Of a stretch of 23,124 nt of DNA, positions 1 to 8,326 are shown one piece after another. The notes under the pieces are model-generated. The model made no database searches. It was not told the origin of the DNA and saw only the letters and a list, made by a program, of their open reading frames with translations. This stretch comes from a virus. Position numbers and translations under genes: made by a program. The stretch spans positions 1 through 23,124 of IMG/VR virus record IMGVR_UViG_3300017719_000219; one strand, 5' to 3'. Each line of letters starts with the position of its first letter. The first letter of the stretch is position 1.

Positions 1-1
1 A

Positions 2-451
2 TGGTCTAGAGAATTAGTATCTAAAGTAAATAAAGAAGGTACAGGTTTATATTATAGCCCTTCAAGACGTCCTTCAACTACTTCTGAAGGTGATACTGTA
101 AGTGCTGTATCTATTAATGGTCCTCAAATGGATGAAGTAAGAGAAGCATTTCAAGGTTACTATAAATACATTGATGATTTTATTGATGATATGAAAAAAG
201 TATTTCCAACACTTCAAAATGACTGGGGTGTTTATGTTCCTGAAGTTAAATATCTATCTCCTGAACCATTAGTTGATTACGATACATTAGCATTAATTGA
301 TTATAATAATGTCCATTTTGTAGGTGATGCTTTAAGTGCAAGAGGTATTACAGTATCAGGAGCACAGGGAACATATGTTGCTGAATGGATATTACAATGT
401 GAAGAAGATGAAAAAGAATATACTGAAGTAGGAGATATTATAAATTGGTAA
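2..451 (+). CDS. C-terminal part of a probable FAD-dependent oxidoreductase (5' truncated)
   Basis: The frame is open from base 2 and the gene starts before the window; the ATG at 128 is internal, since coding continues upstream of it (WSRELVSKVNKEG...). About 149 residues are visible. Near the C-terminus, NVHFVGDALSARGITVSGAQG followed by TYVAEWIL resembles the last FAD-binding segment of two-dinucleotide-binding flavoproteins: a hydrophobic strand, G-D, a glycine, then a small-residue helix that packs on the flavin. Phages of this size sometimes carry such NAD/FAD-utilising dehydrogenases, but the substrate cannot be told from this piece. The N-terminal GxGxxG Rossmann motif, which would settle the family, lies outside the window. 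It is followed after 12 nt by the next + strand gene, so it probably belongs to the same accessory block. The flavoprotein assignment rests on one motif and is moderate. Confidence 0.5.
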   Translation, partial: WSRELVSKVNKEGTGLYYSPSRRPSTTSEGDTVSAVSINGPQMDEVREAFQGYYKYIDDFIDDMKKVFPTLQNDWGVYVPEVKYLSPEPLVDYDTLALIDYNNVHFVGDALSARGITVSGAQGTYVAEWILQCEEDEKEYTEVGDIINW

Positions 452-463
452 AATAAATAAGTT

Positions 464-739
464 ATGGCAAAAAAACAAAAATTTTTTGAAGAAAAAGTTA
501 TTAAGTATAAAAATGCAAGGCATTACTTAATACGAATGGATGGTGAAGAACATTGGAAACATCATAGATGGGACCACCCCGCAATTGTTCCTATTAGTAA
601 ATATTCTGAGTTTTCAAAAGGATATTTTCTGAGTGGTATAGAATACTCAGAAGAAGATTTTAGGGAAATAATGAAGGAGCGTGAGGGTTTACCTTGGTAT
701 AAAACTATGAAGGGTAGAGCAGGAGAAAATAGAAACTAA
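464..739 (+). CDS. Small phage protein of unknown function
   Basis: A 91-residue basic, hydrophilic protein with no signal peptide or membrane segment. The core HHRWDHPAIVP ... GYFLSGIEYSEEDF ... GLPWYK is rich in Trp, His and Tyr. It loosely resembles the short 'HR-x-D-G-P-A ... W/Y-x-x-G' units found in many uncharacterised phage proteins, here as one degenerate copy. No catalytic motif is visible and I assign no function. The ATG at 464 follows the previous stop by 12 nt and the next gene starts just after its own stop, so it is packed like an operon gene. Its reading frame is uninterrupted and its codon use matches its neighbours. Confidence 0.75.
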   Translation: MAKKQKFFEEKVIKYKNARHYLIRMDGEEHWKHHRWDHPAIVPISKYSEFSKGYFLSGIEYSEEDFREIMKEREGLPWYKTMKGRAGENRN

Positions 740-740
740 T

Positions 741-1148
741 ATGAGAGACCACACACTAGAGGCAATGCCTTATAAAGGAGAACGACATGAAAAAGCATGG
801 GGTCATGAATTATGGATTATTAATAATGAACTCTATTGTGGTAAATTGTTAGTATTTAAAAAAGATAAATCATTTTCAATGCATTACCACCTGTTAAAAG
901 ATGAAGCATGGTATATTTCTAAAGGAAAATTTTTGTACAAATATATTGATACTGAAGATGCTGAACAGAAATCAATTGAAGTAACAGAAGGTGATTGTAT
1001 ACATTTAATGCCAGGACAACCTCACCAAATGTTGGCTCTTGAAGAAGGAAGTTGTATATTCGAGGTATCAACACAACATTTTGATAGTGATAGTTATAGG
1101 ATAGGAATGGGATCATCACAATTAGAGCCTAAAAAATTACCATTTTAG
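741..1148 (+). CDS. Cupin-domain protein
   Basis: A 135-residue single-domain cupin. Motif 1 is visible as MHYHLLKDEAWYISKGK, with His48, His50 and Glu55 as likely metal ligands. Motif 2 is PGQPHQ, with His95. The segment KAWGHELW before the barrel is typical of small mannose-6-phosphate-isomerase-like cupins. Cupins bind a divalent metal and act as isomerases, dioxygenases or sugar-binding proteins; the fold alone does not give the reaction. The intact ligand set suggests an active metal site. An AGGAG at 720-724 lies about 16 nt before the ATG, too far for a good ribosome site. The same frame has an ATG at 765, but the upstream ATG is kept because it follows the previous stop directly. It sits between two unknown small genes, so sugar or metabolite modification during infection is only a guess. 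Confidence 0.82.
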   Translation: MRDHTLEAMPYKGERHEKAWGHELWIINNELYCGKLLVFKKDKSFSMHYHLLKDEAWYISKGKFLYKYIDTEDAEQKSIEVTEGDCIHLMPGQPHQMLALEEGSCIFEVSTQHFDSDSYRIGMGSSQLEPKKLPF

Positions 1149-1150
1149 TT

Positions 1151-1435
1151 ATGATTAAGAAAAAATATAAAAAAGAAAACAGTGAACTAATTAAATCCTT
1201 AAAAACTATGGGGAGAGATATTGCTGTGTTAGAAATAAAACTAATTGGTACTTCTAAAGTGAAAGATAATTTAATATATGAATGTGTTTACTCAGATAAA
1301 GGTAATATTAAAAACATCCCAATTATTGCTTATGATGTAACTCAAGCATTAGCTAAATTAGATCAATACACCCATTCAGGAATCCCTGAGTCAGTTTTAC
1401 ATTATATGCTTGGAAATGAAAGGTTTAATAAATAA
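1151..1435 (+). CDS. Small phage protein of unknown function
   Basis: A 94-residue protein starting 2 nt after the cupin stop, so probably translationally coupled to it. The N-terminus is very basic (MIKKKYKKENSELIKSLK). It is followed by a probable alpha-beta segment (IAVLEIKLIGTSKVKDN; LIYECVYSDKGNIKNIPIIAY) and a C-terminal helix (DVTQALAKLDQYTHSGIP). There is no membrane segment, cysteine cluster or known catalytic motif. I do not recognise the family. The basic N-terminus could bind nucleic acid, but nothing else supports that. Confidence 0.7.
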   Translation: MIKKKYKKENSELIKSLKTMGRDIAVLEIKLIGTSKVKDNLIYECVYSDKGNIKNIPIIAYDVTQALAKLDQYTHSGIPESVLHYMLGNERFNK

Positions 1436-1445
1436 ATTATAAGTT

Positions 1446-1976
1446 ATGAAAATAGGATTATGTGGTACTATGAGTGTCGGAAAAACAACGCTTGTTGATG
1501 CTTTAAAAAGTGTTCCTGAATTTAAATATTTTGTTACTAGAACAGAACGCTCTAAAGAACTAATGGCTATGGGTATTCCACTAAATACAGACAGTACAGT
1601 AAAAGGCCAAACAGTATTTTTAGCTGAAAGAGCTAGTGAGTTAATGGCAGAAAAGATTATTACAGATAGAACAATTATTGATGTAATGGCTTTTGCTAAA
1701 TGTTCAGAATCTATGTATTATTTTGAGGCAGATGATTTTTGCCAATTTGCATCTTATATGTTAGAAGAATATGATTACATATTTTATGTGTCTCCTGAAG
1801 GTGTAGAAATTGAGGATAATGGTATTAGAGAAACTAATGCTGATTATAGAAAAAAAATTGATCAAGAAATTCAATTATTACTTAATAAATACAGACATAG
1901 AATTAAAAATCTAGTTGAGATTAGTGGTTCAACTGAAGAACGTATAAAATTAATTAAACAAGCAATTTTTTCGTGA
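1446..1976 (+). CDS. P-loop nucleotide kinase / NTPase (AAA_28 or NadR-kinase-like)
   Basis: A 176-residue protein of the small P-loop kinase type. The Walker A motif GTMSVGKTT occupies residues 7-15 right after the first beta strand (MKIGLC). TDRTIIDVMAFAK, near residues 73-85, matches the substrate-side 'D-R-s' segment of NadR-type and AAA_28 kinases. GIRETNADYRKKIDQEI, around residues 127-143, fits the arginine-containing lid. These families phosphorylate nucleosides, nicotinamide riboside or related small molecules, and similar proteins are common in T4-like phages, usually uncharacterised. The substrate cannot be read from the sequence. It starts 10 nt after the previous gene and ends at the first ATATTTATAA promoter-like site, so it is probably the last gene of the upstream unit. 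Confidence 0.8.
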   Translation: MKIGLCGTMSVGKTTLVDALKSVPEFKYFVTRTERSKELMAMGIPLNTDSTVKGQTVFLAERASELMAEKIITDRTIIDVMAFAKCSESMYYFEADDFCQFASYMLEEYDYIFYVSPEGVEIEDNGIRETNADYRKKIDQEIQLLLNKYRHRIKNLVEISGSTEERIKLIKQAIFS

Positions 1977-1992
1977 TATTTATAACAAAAAT
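1976..1992 (+). promoter_or_regulatory. Promoter-like element P1 (ATATTTATAA + AAAAT)
   Basis: ATATTTATAA at 1976-1985, then CA and AAAAT, ending 24 nt before the ATG at 2017. It overlaps the last base of the upstream stop codon. The same 10-mer with the same downstream AAAAT occurs before the genes at 4743, 6673, 14157 and 18223. I infer a phage late promoter. Confidence 0.5.
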
Positions 1993-2016
1993 ATAGTATA
2001 ATAAATTTAACACCAC

Positions 2017-2571
2017 ATGAAAAAATCAGATTTTAAAGAAGCAATTAAGGAAGAAATTTTTGAAATCCTATCAGAAGCAGATCAAGAAGATATTGATGCG
2101 CAGGCTGATTTAAATAAGGAATTAGAAGCAACCAAAGGCCATAGAGATGATTTAGGTGATTCACTATCAGAATCTTTAAACCCTGAAGTAATAAAAGCAG
2201 TAGATCGCTTTATTAAAGCAATGGCTAAAAGATACGGATATGGGGAGCAAGATGCAGTATTTGCCATCCAGGCAGCATTAAAGCAAAGAGAATTTGATAA
2301 ACCTGCTGATATTCCTGGTTTTGAAGGTACAATGGATGCTTTAAATAGTCTCACTATTAGAGAAGATGAAGATGAACCATCTGCAAAAGATGTAAAATCA
2401 TCATCAAAAGATTCAGTATCTAAAATTGCTAATAAATTACAACAAACCACTAAAGAAATGAAATCAGTAGTTAAAAAGTGGAAAAATGCTGATGGTAGTG
2501 AAAAAGATAAGTTAACATCTCGTTTAAAAGATTTAACTAAAATTAAGAAAGAACTTGAAGGGCTTCTTTAA
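2017..2571 (+). CDS. Charged helical phage protein of unknown function
   Basis: A 184-residue hydrophilic, mostly helical protein. The N-terminal helix MKKSDFKEAIKEEIFEILSE is of a type that recurs at the start of structural and assembly proteins of T4-like marine phages. The middle (PEVIKAVDRFIKAMAKRYGY) may be a small helical domain. The C-terminal 60 residues are Lys/Glu/Ser-rich and probably coiled coil. It lies just downstream of promoter-like element P1 and two genes before the large terminase. The small terminase (T4 gp16, 164 aa, also largely helical) often sits in that place, so a small-terminase role is possible. No sequence motif proves it and I do not assign it. The next gene overlaps its end by 17 nt. 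Confidence 0.72.
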   Translation: MKKSDFKEAIKEEIFEILSEADQEDIDAQADLNKELEATKGHRDDLGDSLSESLNPEVIKAVDRFIKAMAKRYGYGEQDAVFAIQAALKQREFDKPADIPGFEGTMDALNSLTIREDEDEPSAKDVKSSSKDSVSKIANKLQQTTKEMKSVVKKWKNADGSEKDKLTSRLKDLTKIKKELEGLL

Positions 2572-3145
2572 AAATATTCAAACACTACTTATAGTAGTAT
2601 TAGTTGTGATTATCCTCTTTATGAGAGGTTGTAGTGGGGGGAGTGTAAATACTGAACCTAAAGTTATTACAAAAATAGAAACTAAATGGGACACAATAAC
2701 AATTGTAAAGAATGTTTATGTCCCTAAATGGAAAACTAAAATAATTAAAGAAGTTGATTCTATTTTAATAAATACCCCAATTGATACTTTAGAAATACTT
2801 AAAGATTATTATACTAAAAATGTTTATGTAGATGAAATTAAATTAGATTCATTAGGTGTAGTAACTATAACAGATACAATTTATAAAAATACAATTTGGA
2901 AAAGAGAAGTAAAATCTAATATTTTATTTCCAACTAGATTAATAACTAAAGAGATATACCTTAATAATAGAGAATTTTATTGGGGTATAGGAGCTTCAGG
3001 CCGATCAGACCAAATCAATTATATAGGAGGAGAAATTTTATATAAAGATAAAAAGAAACAAATATACGGTCTAGGTTTAGGGGTTAACCAAGATTTTAAA
3101 CCTGTTATATCAGGTAAATTATATTGGAAAATAGGTAAAAAATAA
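2555..3145 (+). CDS. Membrane-anchored beta-rich protein, spanin-like in layout
   Basis: About 196 residues if translation starts at TTG 2555, overlapping the previous gene by 17 nt. That start gives a classical signal anchor: MKGFFKN, then the hydrophobic stretch IQTLLIVVLVVIILFM. The first in-frame ATG (2621) would delete the whole membrane segment, so TTG is preferred. A Cys follows the anchor (MRGCSGGS), but Arg at -2 makes a lipobox poor. Downstream is a DTI/ITDTIY-rich region that looks extracytoplasmic. The C-terminus (YWGIGASGR ... YGLGLGVNQDF ... LYWKI) has alternating aromatic/glycine strands like small outer-membrane barrels. Short anchored proteins of this layout in Bacteroidota phages are sometimes thought to be spanins. 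Its stop overlaps the terminase start (TAATG). Confidence 0.6.
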   Translation: MKGFFKNIQTLLIVVLVVIILFMRGCSGGSVNTEPKVITKIETKWDTITIVKNVYVPKWKTKIIKEVDSILINTPIDTLEILKDYYTKNVYVDEIKLDSLGVVTITDTIYKNTIWKREVKSNILFPTRLITKEIYLNNREFYWGIGASGRSDQINYIGGEILYKDKKKQIYGLGLGVNQDFKPVISGKLYWKIGKK

Positions 3146-4719
3146 TGAGTCAGGATTTAAAAAAAGTAATAAGACAAGAATATTTAAAATGTGCTAAAGA
3201 CCCAGTTCATTTTATGAAAAAGTATTGTTTTATCCAACACCCTCAAAGAGGTAGAATCCAATTCAACTTATACCCTTTTCAAGAAAAAACTTTACATTTA
3301 CTTAGAGATAACCCCTATTCAATTATATTAAAATCAAGACAATTGGGTATATCAACTTTATCTGCAGGTTATTCCCTATGGTTAATGTTGTTTCATAAGG
3401 ATAAAAATGTGTTATGTATCGCAACTAAACAAGAGACAGCACGTAACATGGTTACTAAGGTAAAATTCATGTATGACAATTTACCATCGTGGTTATCCAT
3501 AAAAGCAGATGAAAATAATAAACTATCACTTAGACTAAAAAATGGATCTATAATTAAAGCCACCTCAGCTTCAAGTGATGCAGGTAGATCTGAAGCCGTA
3601 TCTTTACTACTAGTTGATGAGGCAGCTTTTATTGATAATATTGGAGAAATTTGGGCCTCAGCTCAACAAACATTAGCAACTGGTGGTGGTGCTATTGTAT
3701 TATCTACACCTTATGGTACCGGAAATTGGTTCCATAAAACTTGGGTTAATGCTGAGGCAAATGAAAATCAATTTTTACCTATTAAATTACCATGGTGGGT
3801 TCATCCTGAAAGAAACCAAGAATGGAGAGACTCACAAGATTCATTATTAGGTGATCCTAGATTAGCAGCCCAAGAATGTGATTGTGACTTTAGTACATCT
3901 GGTGATATAGTATTTCATTCTGAATGGATTGATTTCTTACAAGAAACTACTATCCAGGATCCAGTAGAACGTAGGGGTGTTGATCAAAATTTATGGGTTT
4001 GGGAAAATGCAGATTATTCAAGAGAATATATGGTAGTAGCAGATGTTGCTAGAGGAGATGGTAAAGATTTTTCGGCATGTCATGTAATGGATATAGCAAC
4101 TAATACTCAAGTAGCTGAATATAAAGGACAAATGCCCCCAAAAGAATTTGGATTCTTCCTTACAGGATTAGCTACAGAATACAATAATGCAATGTTAGTA
4201 GTTGAAAATGCTAATATTGGATGGGCAACACTAGATGCAATACAAGAAAGAGGATATAGAAATTTATATCAATCCCCAAAATCAGACCAACGTACAGCAG
4301 AATCATATTTAAGAGTATATGAGGGCAATTCAGAAATGGTTCCTGGTTTTACTATGTCAATGAGAACAAGACCACTTTGTATTAATAAATTTAGAGAATT
4401 TGTTGGTGATAAGTCTGTAACAATTCGCTCAAAACGTTTGATAGAAGAAATGAAGGTGTTCATTTGGAGAAATGGAAGACCAGAAGCTCAAAGTGGTTAT
4501 AATGATGACTTGGTTATGTCATTTGGGATTGGTATGTTCCTACGAGACACATCGTTGAAATTTCAACAACAAAGTTTAGATATGGCTAGAGCAGCATTAG
4601 GAAATATAAAATCAAACAAATCATCATATAGTGGTGGTTTTTCAGGTAATAAAGGTGTTAGCAATCCATATGGTATGGATGTTGGGGGTAAAAACGAAAG
4701 CATTAAATGGCTTTTATAA
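3145..4719 (+). CDS. terL: Large terminase subunit (T4 gp17-like)
   Basis: This is the DNA-packaging motor, with an N-terminal ATPase and a C-terminal RNase H-fold nuclease. It is 524 residues, against 610 for T4 gp17. The ATPase shows a Walker A-type loop SRQLGIS (64-70), Walker B LLLVDEAAF (154-162) with catalytic Glu159, and the coupling motif STPYGTGNW (187-195). The nuclease shows VVADVARGDG with Asp300, VVENAN with Glu354, and GYNDDLVMS with Asp454/455, the expected acidic triad. The ATG shares its A with the stop of the preceding gene, indicating coupled translation. The product docks on the portal vertex during head filling, and the portal gene follows 23 nt later behind a promoter-like element. 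The tail sheath and tube genes that lie between terminase and portal in T4 are absent here. Confidence 0.96.
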   Translation: MSQDLKKVIRQEYLKCAKDPVHFMKKYCFIQHPQRGRIQFNLYPFQEKTLHLLRDNPYSIILKSRQLGISTLSAGYSLWLMLFHKDKNVLCIATKQETARNMVTKVKFMYDNLPSWLSIKADENNKLSLRLKNGSIIKATSASSDAGRSEAVSLLLVDEAAFIDNIGEIWASAQQTLATGGGAIVLSTPYGTGNWFHKTWVNAEANENQFLPIKLPWWVHPERNQEWRDSQDSLLGDPRLAAQECDCDFSTSGDIVFHSEWIDFLQETTIQDPVERRGVDQNLWVWENADYSREYMVVADVARGDGKDFSACHVMDIATNTQVAEYKGQMPPKEFGFFLTGLATEYNNAMLVVENANIGWATLDAIQERGYRNLYQSPKSDQRTAESYLRVYEGNSEMVPGFTMSMRTRPLCINKFREFVGDKSVTIRSKRLIEEMKVFIWRNGRPEAQSGYNDDLVMSFGIGMFLRDTSLKFQQQSLDMARAALGNIKSNKSSYSGGFSGNKGVSNPYGMDVGGKNESIKWLL

Positions 4720-4720
4720 T

Positions 4721-4736
4721 ATATTTATAATAAAAT
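4721..4736 (+). promoter_or_regulatory. Promoter-like element P2 before the portal gene
   Basis: ATATTTATAA at 4721-4730, one base, then AAAAT, ending 6 nt before the portal ATG. It starts directly after the terminase stop. If it is a -10-type element the transcript would be almost leaderless. Confidence 0.5.
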
Positions 4737-4742
4737 AATAAC

Positions 4743-6641
4743 ATGGCAGATACAGGTTTATTTTCAAGATTAAGAAGACTATTCTCTACAGACGTAATTA
4801 TACGTAACACAGGAGACAGTCAACTTAAAGTCTTTGATGTTAATAAAATGCAACAATCTGGGGAAATTGAAACAAATTCTCTAGTAGATAGATTTAATAG
4901 AATTTATTCTAACTCATCAACTTCATTGTGGGGTCAACAAGCAGGATATAATTATCAATACTTAAGACCTCAATTATATTCTGAGTATGATTCAATGGAT
5001 ACAGATGCAATTATAGCATCTGCTTTAGATATTATAGCTGATGAATCTACCCTTAAAAATGAATACGGAGAAGTATTATCAATTAAATCATCAGATGAAG
5101 ATATTCAAAAAATATTATATAACTTATTTTATGATGTTTTAAATATTGAATTTAACCTTTGGCCTTGGGTTAGAAACTTAGCTAAGTATGGTGATTTTTT
5201 CTTAAAATTAGAAATAGCAGAAAAATACGGAGTATACAATGTAATCCCTTATACAGCATTCCATATTGAAAGGCTTGAGGGGGGTGATTTAAGTAACTCT
5301 GAAGACCCAATGAGTGTTAAATTTAGATTTGATCCTGATGGTATTGCAGCTTCTGATTATGGGTATTATAACGTGCCAAATCAAACTAGTCAACCAAATG
5401 CTATTATATTTGACAATTATGAAATGGCTCATTTCCGTTTATTAACAGATATGAACTTCTTACCATATGGTAGATCATACATTGAACCAGCTCGTAAACT
5501 ATTTAAACAATACATCTTAATGGAAGATGCTATGTTAATTCACAGAATTGTTCGTGCACCTGAAAAACGTATTTTCTATATGAATGTTGGATCTATTCCT
5601 CCAAATGAAGTAGATGCATTTATGGAAAAAACATTAAGTAAACTTAAGCGTACTCCTCACGTAGATGAAAAAACTGGTGAGTATAACTTAAATTATAATA
5701 TGCAAAACTTATTGGAAGATTTTTATATTCCATTAAGAGGTAATGATGCGAGTACTAAAATTGAAAGTGCAAACGGTTTACAATGGGATGGTATTCAAGA
5801 TGTTGAGTATTTAAGAGATAAATTGTTTGCTGCCCTTAAAGTACCTAAAGCATTTATGGGTTATGATGAGAACACAGATGGTAAAGCTACATTAGCTGCT
5901 CAAGATATTCGTTTTGCTCGTACAATTGAAAGAATACAACGAATTATAATCTCAGAATTATATAAAATAGCATTAGTTCATTTATATACTCAAGGTTATA
6001 AAGATGAACAATTAGCTAATTTTACCTTAGATTTAACTACCCCTTCAATAATTTATGATCAAGAAAGAGTAGCATTAATGAAGGAAAAAATGGATTTAGC
6101 AGCCCAAATGACTGAAACTAATTTATTCCCAACTGATTACATTTATGATCATTTATTCCATTTAAGTGAAGATCAATATGAGGATTATAGAGAATTAATT
6201 AGAGAAGATGCTAAACGCAAATTTAGAATTGATCAAATTGTAGCAGAAGGTAATGACCCAGTTGAAACAGGTCAATCATATGGTACACCCCATGATTTAG
6301 CTTCATTATATGGTAAAGGTAGAATGTATTCAGATCCAGGAGGAGTGCCAAAACCTGAAGAATATGCTAAAGATGATAAAACAGTTTTAGGTAGACCAAA
6401 AGAAAAAGCATCTAATAGAAATACTCAAGATGATAATTTTGGAAAAGATAGATTAGGAAGAGATGGGATGAAAAAAGATTATAATAGTACATCAAAATCT
6501 GGTTTAGCTTTAGAAAATAACATTAATTTTTCTAAACATCAATCTATGTTAAAGTCAATCCCTACGGGAAAAAAGTTAGTATTTGAACAAAATAGCGAAA
6601 AAGATTCGCTACTTGATGAATCAAATATTAAGGAGCAATAA
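4743..6641 (+). CDS. 20: Portal vertex protein (T4 gp20-like)
   Basis: The dodecameric portal at the head vertex: it nucleates prohead assembly, conducts DNA and binds terminase and neck. It is 632 residues, against 524 for T4 gp20. The conserved central block is clear: RAPEKRIFYMNVGSIPPNEV, then YNMQNLLEDFYIPLRGND, SANGLQWDGIQDVEYLRDKL and GKATLAAQDIRFARTIERIQ, as in gp20 of T4-like phages. The N-terminal part (YDSMDTDAIIASALDIIADE) is also typical. The C-terminal 130 residues are Lys/Asp/Asn-rich, low-complexity and probably disordered, which explains the extra length. Gene order (terminase, portal, prohead proteins, protease, scaffold, capsid) agrees. Confidence 0.96.
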   Translation: MADTGLFSRLRRLFSTDVIIRNTGDSQLKVFDVNKMQQSGEIETNSLVDRFNRIYSNSSTSLWGQQAGYNYQYLRPQLYSEYDSMDTDAIIASALDIIADESTLKNEYGEVLSIKSSDEDIQKILYNLFYDVLNIEFNLWPWVRNLAKYGDFFLKLEIAEKYGVYNVIPYTAFHIERLEGGDLSNSEDPMSVKFRFDPDGIAASDYGYYNVPNQTSQPNAIIFDNYEMAHFRLLTDMNFLPYGRSYIEPARKLFKQYILMEDAMLIHRIVRAPEKRIFYMNVGSIPPNEVDAFMEKTLSKLKRTPHVDEKTGEYNLNYNMQNLLEDFYIPLRGNDASTKIESANGLQWDGIQDVEYLRDKLFAALKVPKAFMGYDENTDGKATLAAQDIRFARTIERIQRIIISELYKIALVHLYTQGYKDEQLANFTLDLTTPSIIYDQERVALMKEKMDLAAQMTETNLFPTDYIYDHLFHLSEDQYEDYRELIREDAKRKFRIDQIVAEGNDPVETGQSYGTPHDLASLYGKGRMYSDPGGVPKPEEYAKDDKTVLGRPKEKASNRNTQDDNFGKDRLGRDGMKKDYNSTSKSGLALENNINFSKHQSMLKSIPTGKKLVFEQNSEKDSLLDESNIKEQ

Positions 6642-6648
6642 TTTTAAT

Positions 6649-6664
6649 ATATTTATAAAAAAAT
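6649..6664 (+). promoter_or_regulatory. Promoter-like element P3
   Basis: ATATTTATAA at 6649-6658 followed by an A-run ending AAAAT at 6664, 8 nt before the ATG at 6673. It matches elements P1, P2, P6 and P7. Confidence 0.5.
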
Positions 6665-6672
6665 AAGTATTG

Positions 6673-7539
6673 ATGTATATAAAACACTCAAAGTTTAGGA
6701 ATACAGGTATCCTGTTTGAAGTAATAGTAAGAAAAATTACTTCAGAAACCCTATCAGGCAAAGACTCTCCAGCTATTAATATTCTTAAATCACATTTTGT
6801 TAATACAGAGTTAGGAAAAGAATATAAATTATATGAAACTATCTTTAATTCAAAGGGATTAAATTCTCTTAAAGCAACAGCTGTGTTAGATACAGTTTTA
6901 GAACAATCTACAAAATTAAATAGAACTGTAATTAGAAAAGAAAAATATAGTTTAATAAAATCCTTAAAAGAGCACTACAATGTAGAAGGTTTATTTAAAA
7001 CTAAACTTAATGATTATAAAGCACAAGCATCTTTTTATACTTTAATTGAAACCTATAATACTAAAAAATTAATAGACCCAAATCAAATAATTGATAACAA
7101 AGTAACTCTACTAGAACATTTAACTTCAAAATCAGTAGATAGAGATAATGTAAAAGAAAATGTAATTGAAGAATTTAAGTCTCAAGATAAAGATATTCGT
7201 ACTTTAACATACCATATAATGTTGGAAAAATTTAATGATAAATATTCTTCATTAAATAATAGACAAAAGCTTATCCTTAAAGAATTTATTGAATCCGTAG
7301 ATAACACCCCATCATTAAAAGAATTTTATAATAAAGAAGTTAATTTTATTAAAGAAGAAATTGCTAAACAATTAAAAGTTGTTTCAAGTGAAGTAATTAA
7401 AATTAAGCTAAATGAAGTAAATTCATTAATTAAAGAATTAAATAAAAGAACAGTTATTAATAGTAAGCATTTAGTTGATTTATTGCAATATCATTCATTA
7501 TTAGAAGAATTAAAAAAATCAAATGGGGTACAATTATAA
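6673..7539 (+). CDS. Uncharacterised prohead-region protein
   Basis: A 288-residue, predominantly helical, lysine-rich protein. I start it at ATG 6673; a TTG immediately upstream (6670) would add one residue but is less likely. The N-terminus, MYIKHSKFRNTGILFEVIVRKI, is distinctive and I believe it recurs in other T4-like environmental phages. No enzyme motif is visible. It lies between portal and protease, where T4 has the internal head proteins gp67 and gp68, so a prohead core or assembly role is the natural inference. It is much longer than gp67/gp68 and no homology to them is evident. It overlaps the next gene by 17 nt. Confidence 0.75.
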   Translation: MYIKHSKFRNTGILFEVIVRKITSETLSGKDSPAINILKSHFVNTELGKEYKLYETIFNSKGLNSLKATAVLDTVLEQSTKLNRTVIRKEKYSLIKSLKEHYNVEGLFKTKLNDYKAQASFYTLIETYNTKKLIDPNQIIDNKVTLLEHLTSKSVDRDNVKENVIEEFKSQDKDIRTLTYHIMLEKFNDKYSSLNNRQKLILKEFIESVDNTPSLKEFYNKEVNFIKEEIAKQLKVVSSEVIKIKLNEVNSLIKELNKRTVINSKHLVDLLQYHSLLEELKKSNGVQL

Positions 7540-8326
7540 ACTTAAAGAAGTAAAAGTTGGTGATGTGGATGTAGCTGGTGGAGTAAAATCTACAGTAACA
7601 GATATAGACCCTGAAACCGGTGGTATAACTTGGGATGTTGATTATATTCCAAATGTAGGAGAATTAGTAAAAGATATTAATGGGTTAACTAAAACAGCAA
7701 AAGAAGTTGCTGTTAAAGTTAAAAATGATCCTAAATTTAGAAATATCTATGATGATACTAAATTATTAAGAAATAAAATTCGAACTCATGTTCGTAACAA
7801 TTACCCAGAAGAATATAGAAAAGCTGTAGGTGTTAGTGAAGCCGATTTAGATGAAATGTCTACAACTGGTGGAGGAGCAGGTGCTGCTTCATTTACAGGT
7901 GGTACAGGAATGCAATATGCAACCCCATACGCATTTAAAAAAACAAAAAAACAAAAATTACCTGAATCTAATAACCCTGGAAGAGATTTAGGCCCAGGTC
8001 CTAAAGCAAGTGAAGATGGGGTTAAAGATAATACTTATGTAAAGCAATTTGGTTACAAATTAGTACCAAAAAAAATTAAAGGGTCCGGTTTAGAAGTTAA
8101 ACAATTATTTGAAGATAGTGATGTAAAATCATTCCAACAAGAAAGAATATCATCATTTGATGTAATTGAACAACAACTTAATGATATTTATAAAATGTTG
8201 AGCAATGCTAAAAATGAAACCAGTGATTACTACACACAAAATCCTAGTTCATTTAATGTAATTAAACCAACAGATTTAGTTTTAGACTATATAAAAGACA
8301 TAAAAGACTTATTAAAAGGAGAATAA
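7523..8326 (+). CDS. Uncharacterised prohead-region protein with capsid-like Gly/Thr motif
   Basis: A 267-residue protein whose ATG lies inside the end of the previous gene. Residues 1-110 are charged and probably helical (LLRNKIRTHVRNNYPEEYRK). Residues 111-128 form a striking low-charge segment (EMSTTGG, GAASFTGGTG, MQYATPYAF), followed by a basic linker (KKTKKQK). The C-terminal 100 residues are helical and acidic. The central segment resembles the region just after the predicted maturation cleavage of the capsid protein encoded at 11622 (TGG ... FTPGTGAQWA). That suggests an internal prohead protein processed by, or displayed like, the capsid protein. No T4 equivalent is recognisable. A chance ATATTTATAA at 8184 lies inside the coding sequence. 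Confidence 0.75.
   Translation: MGYNYKLKEVKVGDVDVAGGVKSTVTDIDPETGGITWDVDYIPNVGELVKDINGLTKTAKEVAVKVKNDPKFRNIYDDTKLLRNKIRTHVRNNYPEEYRKAVGVSEADLDEMSTTGGGAGAASFTGGTGMQYATPYAFKKTKKQKLPESNNPGRDLGPGPKASEDGVKDNTYVKQFGYKLVPKKIKGSGLEVKQLFEDSDVKSFQQERISSFDVIEQQLNDIYKMLSNAKNETSDYYTQNPSSFNVIKPTDLVLDYIKDIKDLLKGE

Noticed and set aside
8184-8193. ATATTTATAA inside the 7523-8326 gene as another promoter
   Set aside because: It lacks the downstream AAAAT, encodes conserved-looking D-I-Y-K in frame, and is more than 130 nt from the next start. Probably chance in AT-rich coding sequence.
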